Of a stretch of DNA of 64,000 nucleotides, positions 35,201 through 45,700 are shown piece after piece; position 1 is the first letter of the stretch; each line of letters begins with the position of its first letter. Below the pieces are notes generated by a model. The model saw only the letters and a list, made by a program, of their open reading frames with translations, was not told the DNA's origin and did no database searches. The DNA is from Flavobacteriales bacterium (GTDB lineage: Bacteria; Bacteroidota; Bacteroidia; Flavobacteriales_D; Parvicellaceae), in NCBI GenBank assembly GCA_020635565.1, contig JACJZN010000006.1, positions 496,001-560,000 on the forward strand. Reading direction: 5' to 3'. Position numbers and translations under genes: made by a program.

Positions 35201-37508
35201 TGGTGGAGTTATTGAAGCTCTCCCTCAGAATTGGATCAATCTCTCCGGGGGATTAGATTCTTTAGTATTTACAGATAGTACGGTTTATTTTTGGCGATGC
35301 AGTGTGGACAGCGCGGTTAAAACTTGGATGGAAAGTTCTTTTCAGTATATTCCAGGAATTTGGGGATGGGGACAAGCCCATTTCCAACAATTTTCAGACG
35401 ACTATTTTCAGGGGATAGATTATGACACAAGCCTACGGGAATTCCGATTCGGCTCAAACTTTTCTACACTGCATATATCAATGAACTGTAATTTAGGAAT
35501 CTGGTCTACCAGTTCATTTCAGAATACGTCAATATCACTAAATGGTAATTTATTGGACTATGGAGGCCCCGATGGTCAAGCTGCGATTCTAGTATCCGTT
35601 ATTGACCCCTGCACTCTTGAAAACTGGGGAACTCCTCACTTGGATGCTGATGGCATCATACATAATGAAGACATGTGTTTTGGACAATACAACGGTGATC
35701 CTGATGTATGTCCAGGAACAAGTTTAATGGGACGGGATCGTATTCATGGATTTTTTGTCTTCAGATATAAAGACGCTGACGAAATGGATTCCTTGACGGT
35801 ATTTCTTAACCAAACCATTCCAGATGGTTATTATATTGCAGCTTACACCTTCATTCCTGACGCATACACATCTCCTACAAGCTTATACGGAGCAATGCCT
35901 CCGGGACTTGTTACAGCCTTTCAGAATTTAGGAGCTACGAATATTTCAAATAATCAACCTGATGATGGCTGGATTTTATTTGCTCAAAAAGGTCTCCCAT
36001 CGAACACTGTAGAAATACATACCCCTGATACGATCTCTTCTGGTATATCGTATCCAACCCAGAACCTAACTCTATTTGACACCATACAGGGGTGTCAGGT
36101 GGGTTATATCGTTTCAGAGGTTGTAGGGCCAGCATTTACCTGGGATAGAGTTATTTGGGAACATCATGATTATGAACCTGTCAATGCGGATAGTACTCAG
36201 TTGAGGGTATATGGAATTACGTATAACAATAGTGAATCTTTATTAATCGATACATTGATGAATGGAACTGACTCTATTTTACCACTTGATCAGTTAATCA
36301 ACCCAAACATTTACCCAAAACTACGGCTTGAAGCTGAATTCCATGATACTATCGGACTTACTCCCGCTCAACTTCAACGATGGCAAGTCATCTATTCTCC
36401 TGTTCCAGAACTAGCATTAAATCCGAAGAAAGGTTTTTATATGAAATCAGCTGAATATCTAGAAGGAGACTCCGCTGAGATTATGATCGCCATTGAAAAT
36501 GTCAGTCACTTCGACATGGATAGTTTGATGGTTGAATATTGGAATTTAACTTCCTATGGAAACAGAACTCTTGCCAACTACCCAAGACAAGATTCTCTTA
36601 AAAAATATGAAATACTGAGAGATACCGTTAAATATTCAACTACAGGGTTATCTGATATCAACTATACTTGGATCATTGCTAATCCATATGTTTCGACAAA
36701 TGTTCAAGATCAACCAGAACAATTCTATTTTAACAATATTGCAGAACGCTCATTTAATGTAACCCATGATGAGGTAAATCCTATTCTTGATGTCACTTTC
36801 GATGGTGTACACATTATTAATGAGGATATAGTTAGTGCAGAACCTAAAATATTAATCACTCTTGACGATGAGAATCCTTACTTATTAATGGATGAGATAG
36901 CTGACACCAGCCTATTCACTATATATGTTCGTCATCCTGATCAGAGCTCATTCGAAAGAGTGTATTTCATGGATGGTCCAACAGAGGTACTACATTTTGA
37001 GCCAGCACAGAACGAGCAAAATAAATTTACGATTGAATACAATCCTAAATTCCTGAAAGACGGAATTTACACCCTTCAAGTTCAAGGGAAGGATAAATCC
37101 AATAACGCAAGTGGTGATTATAGCTATGAAATAGATTTTGAGGTGATCACAGCATCATCAATTACACATCTCTTTAATTATCCGAATCCTTTCTCAACGA
37201 GCACTCAATTTGTCTTCACATTAACCGGATCTGTAATTCCAGATGAAATGCAAATTCAAATTATGACTGTAACCGGCAAAGTTGTTAAAGAAATCGACAT
37301 CTATGATCTTGGAGATATTAGAATTGGAAACAACAGAACTTCCTATGCCTGGGACGGAAGGGATGAATTTGGTGATCAACTTGCCAATGGCGTGTACCTG
37401 TATAGAGTAATAGCGAAAATTGATGGGCAGGATATAGATCACCGATCTACTTCCGCTGATAGTCAGTCCTTTCACAAAGGATTTGGCAAGATGTACCTGA
37501 TGAGATAA
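32274..37508 (+). CDS. C25-family peptidase, probable T9SS sortase PorU2
   Basis: This 1744-aa secreted protein begins with a signal peptide (MNRILLTWFLVLCGLFSFAQ). It carries a gingipain-type C25 domain: the catalytic His lies in NFYGHSSAGTG (about residue 660) and Cys in GGLGCYTGD (about residue 695). A beta-sandwich-rich C-terminal half and a final FlgD-like segment (YAWDGRDEFGDQLANGVYLYRV) follow. PorU sortases remove the C-terminal signal of T9SS cargo; this one is longer than canonical PorU (about 1150-1300 aa), fitting PorU2. It overlaps the PorV-like gene by 8 bp. The start ATG 32274 gives a clean signal peptide. Confidence 0.82.
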   Translation: MNRILLTWFLVLCGLFSFAQNGNEWIDYSQKYLGFKIYQTGWYRMDYSVVEPAFQNIGIDVNTISPDQFQIFGREKEQPIIVQDGGDGTFDSGDYIEFYAEKNDGWKDSLLFNDPATEMADSYYSFVNDTIVYFLTIGNSVGKRYVLETDSLFSNYSRSKFCWVHKHKKYNNTFNYGPLFYNQSSPVYDDGEGWTYPALVSINPNQNKVITDIQTKNFYTGADSPDALFKSSISSASDPSVPNSINNHSFRIFYKSNSSSWQLIQDSSFAGYKLIKNVLHIETSTLDSPTTKIQHRGVNIGQGDLEKLMLSSFSLDYPHTYNFEGLSYFPFYIPNSISQKQSISISNIIGSNLRLFVINDDNGKEIPMIDSSGYYNAVIPNNVSNDSIHLIVLDTDNYTSVNELFSINGSGQFTNFGILSPEDAYLIITHNSLLPSALDYANYRGSINGGNHDVILVDVYELYLQYGGGIEKHPVSIKNFVKFGVENWPSPPGNLFLIGKSVSNHANDGGSRENTAAFHKNLVPTWGYPGSDNHLTQGINGSGKSFATPTGRLSISSNNEVLEYLDKVIEYESHQSSASTYDIPNKEWQKNVLLLGGGDDLLTNNVITAYNGVFRNRLEDTAFGAVVFEYYRDPFATTLDLTTYYAVQSHLREGVSIINFYGHSSAGTGFSLNIDDPENWDNNGKYPVVGGLGCYTGDVHNQDDHVYAIDLVNIPDEGAICLVSPVTQGFLTNIGYYSEIFYSQLANENYEESIGLHMKRTCDSIYNLQGAAYWSITNESNYTGMSLQGDPGLKANWHQKPELVLDENRVWTVPSQIDLSVDSFELFIVSTNIGRAFIGNHDLVVERVGPNGIDTTVIRTLSESYNRDTIIIKLPTNQSTTSGLNHFNISIDLPTSIIEEQQDEISNNQIVFSTYVTSNGLEPIWPYKYGIIPYDTVTLKASTLNPFEPEREYVIEIDTNRNFNSPFKKHQYFTSSGGVIEALPQNWINLSGGLDSLVFTDSTVYFWRCSVDSAVKTWMESSFQYIPGIWGWGQAHFQQFSDDYFQGIDYDTSLREFRFGSNFSTLHISMNCNLGIWSTSSFQNTSISLNGNLLDYGGPDGQAAILVSVIDPCTLENWGTPHLDADGIIHNEDMCFGQYNGDPDVCPGTSLMGRDRIHGFFVFRYKDADEMDSLTVFLNQTIPDGYYIAAYTFIPDAYTSPTSLYGAMPPGLVTAFQNLGATNISNNQPDDGWILFAQKGLPSNTVEIHTPDTISSGISYPTQNLTLFDTIQGCQVGYIVSEVVGPAFTWDRVIWEHHDYEPVNADSTQLRVYGITYNNSESLLIDTLMNGTDSILPLDQLINPNIYPKLRLEAEFHDTIGLTPAQLQRWQVIYSPVPELALNPKKGFYMKSAEYLEGDSAEIMIAIENVSHFDMDSLMVEYWNLTSYGNRTLANYPRQDSLKKYEILRDTVKYSTTGLSDINYTWIIANPYVSTNVQDQPEQFYFNNIAERSFNVTHDEVNPILDVTFDGVHIINEDIVSAEPKILITLDDENPYLLMDEIADTSLFTIYVRHPDQSSFERVYFMDGPTEVLHFEPAQNEQNKFTIEYNPKFLKDGIYTLQVQGKDKSNNASGDYSYEIDFEVITASSITHLFNYPNPFSTSTQFVFTLTGSVIPDEMQIQIMTVTGKVVKEIDIYDLGDIRIGNNRTSYAWDGRDEFGDQLANGVYLYRVIAKIDGQDIDHRSTSADSQSFHKGFGKMYLMR

Positions 37509-37528
37509 AAGTTAACTACATTTGCCCG

Positions 37529-37873
37529 ATGAATTTTGAGCTAGAGAAAAAGTGGCGGGATCTTGTAAGTGAAATCTCAGTAAATTTTGATGAAAAATTA
37601 GATTTACAATCTATCATTTTCTTGATAGGTCTTCAGGAATTAAATCTAGGGTATCAAAAACTAAAGAAAGATCAGAAAATCGAAGTGATGCATATCGCTA
37701 TCTGTACCTTGCTTGAACCTTACGGATATTACGAATTCATGGGTAAAGATGATGATGGCTGGCCACATTTCACCAATATCAATCCCATTCCGCAACTGAA
37801 CGAAACCGAGCAGGAAGAACTAATAAAAGAGGCCATCATAGATTATTTTCTACGCTCAGCACGTCCTCTTTAG
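37529..37873 (+). CDS. Conserved hypothetical protein
   Basis: This 114-aa soluble acidic protein contains DLQSIIFLIGLQELNLGYQ and LLEPYGYYEFMGKDDDGWPHF. I recall similar small proteins in many Flavobacteria and Sphingobacteria but know no function. It has no signal or membrane segment. It begins 20 bp after the sortase gene and overlaps the convergent CPBP protease gene by 38 bp. Confidence 0.7.
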   Translation: MNFELEKKWRDLVSEISVNFDEKLDLQSIIFLIGLQELNLGYQKLKKDQKIEVMHIAICTLLEPYGYYEFMGKDDDGWPHFTNINPIPQLNETEQEELIKEAIIDYFLRSARPL

Positions 37874-38453
37874 ACACTTTCGCAATATTTTCTAGGTTGG
37901 TATTGGTCAATTTATAAAATAAGATCACATCAATAGCCATATGAGCAGACATGGCTGATAACAAACCTAAGTAAACATCCATGTAACCGATACAAACTAT
38001 AAAGGACGTCATTAACAAACCGTATACAAATATTATCTTGTCAAATGGATTTAAATATCCATGAATCAATACAAACAATATTGCTGCAATTACAACCCCT
38101 AAGTAATCCTGCAAAATTCCACGGAAGAAAAACTCTTCACCAACACCAGCACATAGACTTAAAAAGAAAATTGTAAATACGCTAAGATTAAGTGATTTAA
38201 CAACATGACCATACTTTACTAAAACTGGTCTCATATAGTTTGACTTTACCATTTGCCAAGCAAGAAAACCAAACAGCGAACCTACTGCACCACCGACTAT
38301 TATTTGAATAAGCATATTAAAATCACTACTAAAGCTATTAATAATTGTGGAATAGGTGCCTTCTATAATACCATACAACAGTATTCCCAAAACAGGAAAA
38401 ACAACCATGGTCAAAATGCCCAAACCATATATTTTTAAATTCTTGATTTTCAT
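37836..38453 (-). CDS. CPBP-family intramembrane metalloprotease
   Basis: This 205-aa multi-pass membrane protein shows the CPBP/Abi motifs: AGVGEEFFFRGILQDYLG (EExxxR, near residue 108) and a later LFVLIHGYLNP and SAHMAIDVILF with histidines for metal binding. These proteases process prenylated or other membrane proteins. ATG 38453 is chosen because the longer frame starts in the terminator of the upstream lipoprotein gene. Confidence 0.82.
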   Translation of the reverse strand: MKIKNLKIYGLGILTMVVFPVLGILLYGIIEGTYSTIINSFSSDFNMLIQIIVGGAVGSLFGFLAWQMVKSNYMRPVLVKYGHVVKSLNLSVFTIFFLSLCAGVGEEFFFRGILQDYLGVVIAAILFVLIHGYLNPFDKIIFVYGLLMTSFIVCIGYMDVYLGLLSAMSAHMAIDVILFYKLTNTNLENIAKVSKEDVLSVENNL

Positions 38454-38462
38454 CCAAAAAAA

Positions 38463-38484
38463 AACCATCACTTTTGGTGATGGC
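38463..38484 (-). terminator. Rho-independent terminator of the small lipoprotein gene
   Basis: Hairpin CCATCAC/GTGATGG with a 5-6 nt loop. Read on the minus strand it is followed by a T-run (A-run at 38456-38464). Confidence 0.8.
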
Positions 38485-38506
38485 CTTTCAAATATTTAAA
38501 TTAAAA

Positions 38507-38749
38507 TTACTCTCCTTTATTGGCTTCCGCAGAATCATCCTTGTCATGTTCTTCATCATGATCTGGATCTGTAATACCATTTGAATCATTGTTATTATCA
38601 ATCACCATTATAGCAGTAGCCTCCGGAGCTTCTCCTGATATTGACTCACAACATTCTACTCTTTCCTTCAATGGTTCCATCTTGGAACAACTACTGACAA
38701 GAACAATTGTAAGTACCGCTAAAACTGATATGATCTTCTTAATATTCAT
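38507..38749 (-). CDS. Small lipoprotein, acidic tail
   Basis: This 80-aa protein has a lipoprotein signal (MNIKKIISVLAVLTIVLVSSC) with lipobox VSSC. The mature part is rich in Asp and Glu, especially DPDHDEEHDKDDSAEANKGE. It has a CC pair (RVECCES). It is likely membrane-anchored and could bind cations, though this is only inferred from charge. I chose ATG 38749; the longer frame adds a non-conserved 12 residues. Confidence 0.6.
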   Translation of the reverse strand: MNIKKIISVLAVLTIVLVSSCSKMEPLKERVECCESISGEAPEATAIMVIDNNNDSNGITDPDHDEEHDKDDSAEANKGE

Positions 38750-38830
38750 AGTATTATATACACTAATCGAAGCAAATATATACAAAATATTTTTAACTTC
38801 CTATACTTATACTAAATAAATTCAAAAAGG

Positions 38831-41830
38831 TTACCCTTCTTCCAGAACAAGTTCGACTCGAGTTCCTTTTGCCGAACCATCCTCGTTATAGATTTGGTAG
38901 GGACCTACAATCGTCATCTTTTGTTGAGTAACTTTTTTCAGCACTTCTATTCGACCAGATGTGATCAACATCCCTTTTGAATGATGGGAATTATCAGTTT
39001 TATTCTTAAGACTTTCATCAATTCCTATCCCATTATCTTCAATTTCAAAAACAACATTTCCCCCTCTAGGAAAAATATTTACCCATATTTTGCCTCCTGA
39101 TTCCTGAGGAAGAAGACCATGCCAAATAGAATTTTCGACAAAGGGTTGTAAGATCATAGGCGGTATCTGAATAGCTTCCTGATCCAGCGAATCATGAACA
39201 TTTATTTCGTACTCAAATTTCTGCTGAAATCTCATGTGCTCCAATGAGATGTATAACTCTAATCTTTCAAGCTCATCCTTCAGTGAAACGGTACCGGTAT
39301 CATTCACTGATGAATCCAGATTCTTTCTGATGAGTTTTGCAAAGCTTGTTAAGTATTTATTAGCAGAGATCCTATCTTGAGTATTAATATAATATTGAAT
39401 AGAATTTAGGGCATTAAAAATAAAATGTCTATTCATACTTGCATTCAAGGTTTGCTGCTCCAATGCTAATAATCTTGATTTGTAATATAATTTTTCAGTT
39501 CTCTGTTTCTGCTCTCTAGAAACCTTTCTTCTATGATAAACCATATAAACCAAGGCTGACATCGCTAAAAACATCAAAATTAAAAACCACCAAGTTAAAT
39601 AGTAGGGTTTTCTTATCTCGAAGGTCAAAGACACAGGATCCGACCAGTTTTTGCCATCAATACTAGCAATAACGTTGAAAGTATATGTCCCGTATGACAG
39701 ATTAGGATAAGTGAATGAACTTTGATCTATGGAAGGCGTCCAATCTTCATCCAATCCATCCAGTTTTATTCTATAGACAACTTCATCCGGGTGCGAAAGA
39801 CTGACTCCCTCAAAATAAAATGTCAAGTAATTTTGCCTTGAAGACAATGACAATGATCCTGGAAGTTTTGATTTTGGATCAACAGAATTAGAATATTTTG
39901 TCCAATCTGTTTCCTTAAGATCCAACTGCATAGACGTAATCTGAACTTTTGGAATAAGATCCAGGATCTCATTTCTTCTCTTTGAACGATCAAACCTAAC
40001 CGTTCCATTTCCAGTACCCATCCAGACACACTGATCTTTATCTACAAAAACAGCATTCAAATTGGTCTCTACACTTTTTAATCCGCTATTTTTTCGATGA
40101 TGAAATACTCCCTGACCAGGTGAACTCAAGAAGAACTTAAGGTCTACTTCAAATACTCCATTATTCGTTCCTATCCAAAGGTATCTATCTCTTTCAATGG
40201 CCAGGAAATTGATAAAATTAGCACCAAATGAACTGTGCAATACCATTCGCGTTACTTGAAATCCATCCGTATAGTATAGTCCATTACTCGTCCCTATAAA
40301 CCAAAGTGAATCCTTAAAATTCTTGATACAATAGACTAACCTATCTTCCAGTTGATCATTGTAGATCCAGGGCTCAAAAAAAGTTCCATCGGAAACTACT
40401 ACCCCATTTGATGTTCCTAACCAAATTTGGTTATTGATACCTTTTTCTATGGTTCGAATGCTCTTTAACGAAAAATTATCAGATGAATTTATCGCATATG
40501 CTGTATCTGAATTTAAAATCCCCAGACCTTTAGAGGTTCCTAGCCAAATATCTCCATTCGATTTGTTCTCGTATATAGAAGTAACCTTGTCTGAAGGCAA
40601 CCAATCCACCTTTGCGTAATTCTGTATTTGACCTTTTTCGAACAGTACCAGTCCATTCGATGTCCCAAACCAATACCTTCCCTGAGAATCTTCAAGTGAA
40701 CTCCAAACCACATTATTCAATATCGAGCCATTTTCTACATTGAAATAATCAAATGACTGATCTTCTGATCTTACAATTCCGTTATTATAGGTTCCAAACC
40801 AGTATTCTCCATTTTTACTCTGAAATCCAGTCATAACATATTCTGTGGATAAGCCACTAGAAGCATGATAATTCACAAATTCATCACTTGTAAATCTGAA
40901 AGCGCCCGCACCATCACTCGCAAGCCAGATATTACCCTCTCTGTCTTCACAAATTGTTTCAATATTATCACTTGGCAAACCATTCTTTGTGCTGAAATTT
41001 GAAAACCCATCGTCACGAAGAACCGAAACACCACTTTTACTGGCACACCACACCCTATCCTCACTATCGATAAAAATATTCCTGATGAGAGAGGAAATTA
41101 GTCCATCTTCGTATGAGTAATGATCCAATACTCCTTTTCTCCAGTGATAGATTCCTTCATCATACACACTGAGCCAAAAATCACCATTTCGATCTTGCTC
41201 AATATCAGACACGTTCAATTCGGATCCATCTATCGTAACATTATTCCAAGTATTATTGGCATCAAAGTACCCAAGTAGACCATCTCCAACTACCCAAAGC
41301 TCATTGCTTGTGTCTTCATAAATTCTTCTGATATTCTCAAATGTTTTGTCGATTAAAACTTCCATTGAAGTCTCCAGCATTAGTTCTCCTTCTTCGTTCA
41401 GTTTGATCTCGTAAATTTTATCGTCCTTGTTGGCAAGTATCAACGTATTAGATGAAGTCCTAAATCCTGCTGCAGCTACATAGCTACCTTTTAGCGCATC
41501 CGTAAGATCGTAGGTAATAATTTCTTTTCCGGCTATTCTGGTAACTCCTTTATTCGTAAACACCCAAGTGTATCCTCCATATTGTTTTAGATCAGAAACA
41601 ATATTATCCACCAATCCATTAGAGGTACCGAAATGTTTGAAATCCTTACCGTTAAATTGTGCGGCACCTCCAGCCGTTCCAAACCAAAGATATCCTTGGT
41701 CATCAGAAGCGAGTGCATAAACCTGTGTTTGAGGAAGACCATCCTCCACTGAATACTGAACGAAACTATACTCCTGAGCCCGGAAAGTCCCAGTAATAAT
41801 TAGCAGAAATATTAATAAATATAATTTCAT
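38831..41830 (-). CDS. Two-component-propeller sensor histidine kinase (LytS-type)
   Basis: This 999-aa sensor has a signal peptide and about thirteen Reg_prop blades (repeats such as DDQGYLWFGTAGGAAQFNG, WLASDGAGAFRF, WFGTSNGLVLF) over residues 20-640, building an extracytoplasmic beta-propeller. A Y_Y_Y domain follows (about 690-755), then one transmembrane helix (about 760-780). A LytS-type His_kinase region has NRHFIFNALNSIQYYI with the phospho-accepting His, and a HATPase domain includes ENSIWHGLLPQ and FEIEDNGIGID. No LytTR response regulator gene is adjacent. The stimulus is unknown. Confidence 0.9.
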   Translation of the reverse strand: MKLYLLIFLLIITGTFRAQEYSFVQYSVEDGLPQTQVYALASDDQGYLWFGTAGGAAQFNGKDFKHFGTSNGLVDNIVSDLKQYGGYTWVFTNKGVTRIAGKEIITYDLTDALKGSYVAAAGFRTSSNTLILANKDDKIYEIKLNEEGELMLETSMEVLIDKTFENIRRIYEDTSNELWVVGDGLLGYFDANNTWNNVTIDGSELNVSDIEQDRNGDFWLSVYDEGIYHWRKGVLDHYSYEDGLISSLIRNIFIDSEDRVWCASKSGVSVLRDDGFSNFSTKNGLPSDNIETICEDREGNIWLASDGAGAFRFTSDEFVNYHASSGLSTEYVMTGFQSKNGEYWFGTYNNGIVRSEDQSFDYFNVENGSILNNVVWSSLEDSQGRYWFGTSNGLVLFEKGQIQNYAKVDWLPSDKVTSIYENKSNGDIWLGTSKGLGILNSDTAYAINSSDNFSLKSIRTIEKGINNQIWLGTSNGVVVSDGTFFEPWIYNDQLEDRLVYCIKNFKDSLWFIGTSNGLYYTDGFQVTRMVLHSSFGANFINFLAIERDRYLWIGTNNGVFEVDLKFFLSSPGQGVFHHRKNSGLKSVETNLNAVFVDKDQCVWMGTGNGTVRFDRSKRRNEILDLIPKVQITSMQLDLKETDWTKYSNSVDPKSKLPGSLSLSSRQNYLTFYFEGVSLSHPDEVVYRIKLDGLDEDWTPSIDQSSFTYPNLSYGTYTFNVIASIDGKNWSDPVSLTFEIRKPYYLTWWFLILMFLAMSALVYMVYHRRKVSREQKQRTEKLYYKSRLLALEQQTLNASMNRHFIFNALNSIQYYINTQDRISANKYLTSFAKLIRKNLDSSVNDTGTVSLKDELERLELYISLEHMRFQQKFEYEINVHDSLDQEAIQIPPMILQPFVENSIWHGLLPQESGGKIWVNIFPRGGNVVFEIEDNGIGIDESLKNKTDNSHHSKGMLITSGRIEVLKKVTQQKMTIVGPYQIYNEDGSAKGTRVELVLEEG

Positions 41831-41869
41831 GTATTTCTAATGGCGAAAACTTTGTGGTTATAACGGAGT

Positions 41870-42748
41870 CTAATTACCAATGGTTTCTCCCATTTTTAAG
41901 AGTGTCTCAAAACCATTCTCCGAATTATTCAATAAATCATCCGAAAATGAGATTTTACCCTCCTCAAACAATAATATTAAAGTGGAACCTCCAAAGTAAA
42001 AATAACCTTTTTCATCTCCTTTTTTTACGAAGGTATTCGCCTTGTAGGTTTGTTGAATCCCACCTGTTAGCGTTGCTCCTACATCACAAATTAGTACAGA
42101 TCCATGATCAGTTGTTTCAACCACGGTGTATTCTCGCTTATTTTCCCAAAAAATACTCATATTCCTTCTTAAAGCAATAGGAGAAACAGAGTAATAATAT
42201 CCATTAATTACTTTGCTTTCTGATGCAAGACCACTAACGGGAAAATGATATCTATGATAATCAACAGGCGCTAAGCGAATGATACACATAGCTCCGTTCT
42301 TATATTTAGCTACCAACTTTTCATCCTTCAAAAAGGTCGTCAGATCAAACTCCTTTCCTTTCACAAAGAATCGATGGGCTTTTTCCAATGTCGGAAAAAC
42401 AAGTACTCTTCCATCTGCAGGAGACACAATATTTTCTCCAATTGGGCGAAAAGAAGGCTCTACTTTTCTATAAAAGAACTCATTAAAATTTGAAAATCCG
42501 TTCACAGGCTCAATATACTGGTTCATATCGATGTCGTGATTAGCAATGAAAGGAGCAATCTTCTTAGCCGAAGCTGCAGAACTCATATATTTACCAAACC
42601 AGACACTCAGAAACTTTCTTTTCACTACGAGCCATAATGAAAGCTTTCCTAATGGATTTCCGTAAATAAAATTCATTGATCCTCCACCCGGAACCTTTTC
42701 AACTTCCAATTGACCAGAATTCCTGTTGATGTATTTAACTTCTATCAT
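41870..42748 (-). CDS. psd: Phosphatidylserine decarboxylase
   Basis: This 292-aa pyruvoyl enzyme makes phosphatidylethanolamine from phosphatidylserine. It has SPADGRVLVFP, LAPVDYHRYHFPVSG and the autocleavage site in YFYFGGSTLILLFEEG, a GGST variant of the usual LGST, where the Ser becomes the pyruvoyl group. Length is normal for the proenzyme. Start ATG at 42748 (MIEVKYINRNSG); a second ATG lies three codons upstream. PssA for the previous step is at 30249-31064. Confidence 0.9.
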   Translation of the reverse strand: MIEVKYINRNSGQLEVEKVPGGGSMNFIYGNPLGKLSLWLVVKRKFLSVWFGKYMSSAASAKKIAPFIANHDIDMNQYIEPVNGFSNFNEFFYRKVEPSFRPIGENIVSPADGRVLVFPTLEKAHRFFVKGKEFDLTTFLKDEKLVAKYKNGAMCIIRLAPVDYHRYHFPVSGLASESKVINGYYYSVSPIALRRNMSIFWENKREYTVVETTDHGSVLICDVGATLTGGIQQTYKANTFVKKGDEKGYFYFGGSTLILLFEEGKISFSDDLLNNSENGFETLLKMGETIGN

Positions 42749-42777
42749 CAGGAACAAAAATACAGATATCTATCGTT

Positions 42778-45700
42778 CTACCTAAGAAGATTGATATGCC
42801 CCATGAAAGATTTTTTCTCTCCCGTATACTTGTCTGTAGCTTTTATCTTCCAAACATAAGCATCTACAGGACATGCCTCACTCTTGTAAGTACCATCCCA
42901 GTAATTTGTCTGACCAGTAGTAGCATATATCAACAATCCCCATCGGTCAAAGATCATTAACTCATAATCTTCTTCTGAGAAACCATAAACTGAAGGAATA
43001 AAGTAATCATTAATTCCATCACCATCCGGTGTGAATGTATTCGGAACATAAATATTTGAATACCCAATAATCTCCACATCATGACATACATCTGCAAAAC
43101 ATCCGTACATCGTTTCTACATGAAGGCACACTTCATAAATTCCACTATCCTGATCTGGAAAAGTAAAACTCGGATGCTCAAGATTAGAGGATCCCAGATT
43201 AGCAAAATTCCAATTATTTAAATCAGCAATTTGAGATTCATTGATAAATTGGATTGTAGAATTATAGATATCTCCAACAATTGGATCATGAGAAAACTCT
43301 GCAACTGGCTCTGGATAGACTGTAATAAAATTAGATTCATTCACAGTTGTAGCACAACCAAAATCACTGGTAACCGTTAAACTTACGTTGTAGCTCACAT
43401 TCGAAAGCGTATTGTTTGAATAACAGTGTACCGGAAATTCATCAGTCGAAACAGTACCGTCTCCAAGATTCCAATAGTATGAATTATTAATCCCTGATGA
43501 AATGGTACTGGTATTCGTAATTATTGGACACCATTCTGTACAACCATTCGGGTTTGGAGATTCAAAACTAACTTCAGGATTTGGATAAACTACAACATCC
43601 ATAGAGTAAGAATCCGTACATGTACGGTTTGTGGTAACATCTAAAGTAACCGTATAAGTGCCTGGCGCGCTGTATAAATTATTAGCAAACTGTCCCTGAG
43701 TGCCACTCGCTGGATTTGTTCCAAAATCCCAGTTCCAACTCGAAATTGAATTCGTAGTAAAAGTATTTGAGACATTACTAAAATCAACAAAACTAACCTG
43801 CGTACCATCACAGACATCAGCCGTCACAAATTGAGCTACTGGATTAGGATAAACCTGAATTGAATTGTTAACTGATGCTACACATCCCTGATCTGAGGTA
43901 ACTTCTAAGTAAACACTATAAATCCCTTCTGCCATAAAAACTTCAGAAGGATTTAAAACCGTACTTGTTCCTCCATTGCCAAAATCCCAGAACTGTGAAG
44001 TAATTGATCCAGATGAAATACTAGAACTATTTGTAAAATCTGAAGAACTACCAGCACAAATATTCTCACCAGTGAAATTAGCTACCGGGGTTGGATAAAC
44101 GTCAACACTTTGAACTAATGTATCCACACATCCTTCGTTTGTCATGATAGCAAGAGTGACGTCATAGGTATTTGCCGTTGTGTACGTGTAATCGGTTGAA
44201 CTACCGCTATAATCCACAACTCCATCAGAAGTAAAATCCCAGTTATAGGTACTGATCACAGCACCATTGGAGTTTGAAGCGTCCGCAAAATTTATCGGTG
44301 CATTTTCACATGCATCCACAAACGTAAAATCGGCCACAGGGTTAGCAAACATCTCCACCTGATAGGTTTCAGAATCTATACATCCACTATCTGATGTTAC
44401 GGTCAAAACTACATTATATTGTCCCGGGGTTCCATACAGATAGCTTGTATTTTGGTTTACATCACTACCAATAAGATCTCCAAAATCCCATTGATAAGCA
44501 TCAACTGTTCCACTAGATATACTTGATTCATCAATAAAGTCAATCGCAACACCTTCACAGACATCTAACCAACTAAAATCAGCTACTGGTATAGGATGAA
44601 CATAATAAGTCTCTGAAACCGTATCTGAACAATTTCCTCCGGTAGATACAATTAACGTTGCTGTGTAGGTTCCGTCATTACCTATGACACTTGAAGGATT
44701 TTGTTGTGTATTATCAATCGATCCATCAGAAGTAAAATCCCACTTCCAAGTTGAAATTGTACCATTATTACTTGTACTCTGATCAGTAAACTGTGTCGTT
44801 GCTCCTTTACAAACATTTGACACTGAGAATGCAGCAGTTGGTGATTCATTAACAGTGACTGTTTTCACAAGTGTGTCATAGCATCCTCCCTGACCTGGAA
44901 CCAGTACACCCGCTACAAATTGGACATCGTAAGTACCATTTGTTCCGTAAGCATGTGTTGCATCAGGCGTAGATGCATTGACTGAGCCGTCTCCAAAATT
45001 ATAATCCCAATAATCAACCGTAGCACCATTGGTTGCCGTTGATAAATCTGTAAAGTCAATTGATTCCCCAACACACACAGACAAAGGTGCCGCATCAAAA
45101 TCTGCAATCGGAGCACCAGTGGATCCTCCAACTGTTGCATTTATCGTAATTCCACAAGCTGCTCCCTGAACAGGAATAACATCTACACTATAGTTTCCGG
45201 GTGTGGAGGTGGAAATACTCTGATTTGTTGACCCTGTATTCCATAAATATGAAGCGGCTCCAGCAGGAGCTGACAAGGTAACGGGATTCCCATCACAGAT
45301 CAAAGTTCCCGGAGGAATAATTTCTAATGGAGAACACTCTGCATCAACATATGCATATCCATAATGTCCACTTTGTGAACAGTCTCCTGAAATGAACTCA
45401 ATAGTTACGTTCTGACCAATATAGGCGTCCAATGGAGCAAAAACCGTTTGCCAATCCCTATACCAACCAGCACCATAACTTGTCCAAGAAGCATCTAATC
45501 CCGAACTAGCAACTACCTCATACTCTCCACAAGAAATAGCGTTTCCTCCTTGATCGTAAATATTGACTTTAAAAAATGGTTTTTCACCATAGGCATGCCC
45601 TGATGGATCTTCTAATACCACCGCATAACTGTAGGTAAAGACCGCATTATTGGCATCCACCAAAAAAGTTTGTCGAACGCTTGCTGCCAATCCTCCTGTA

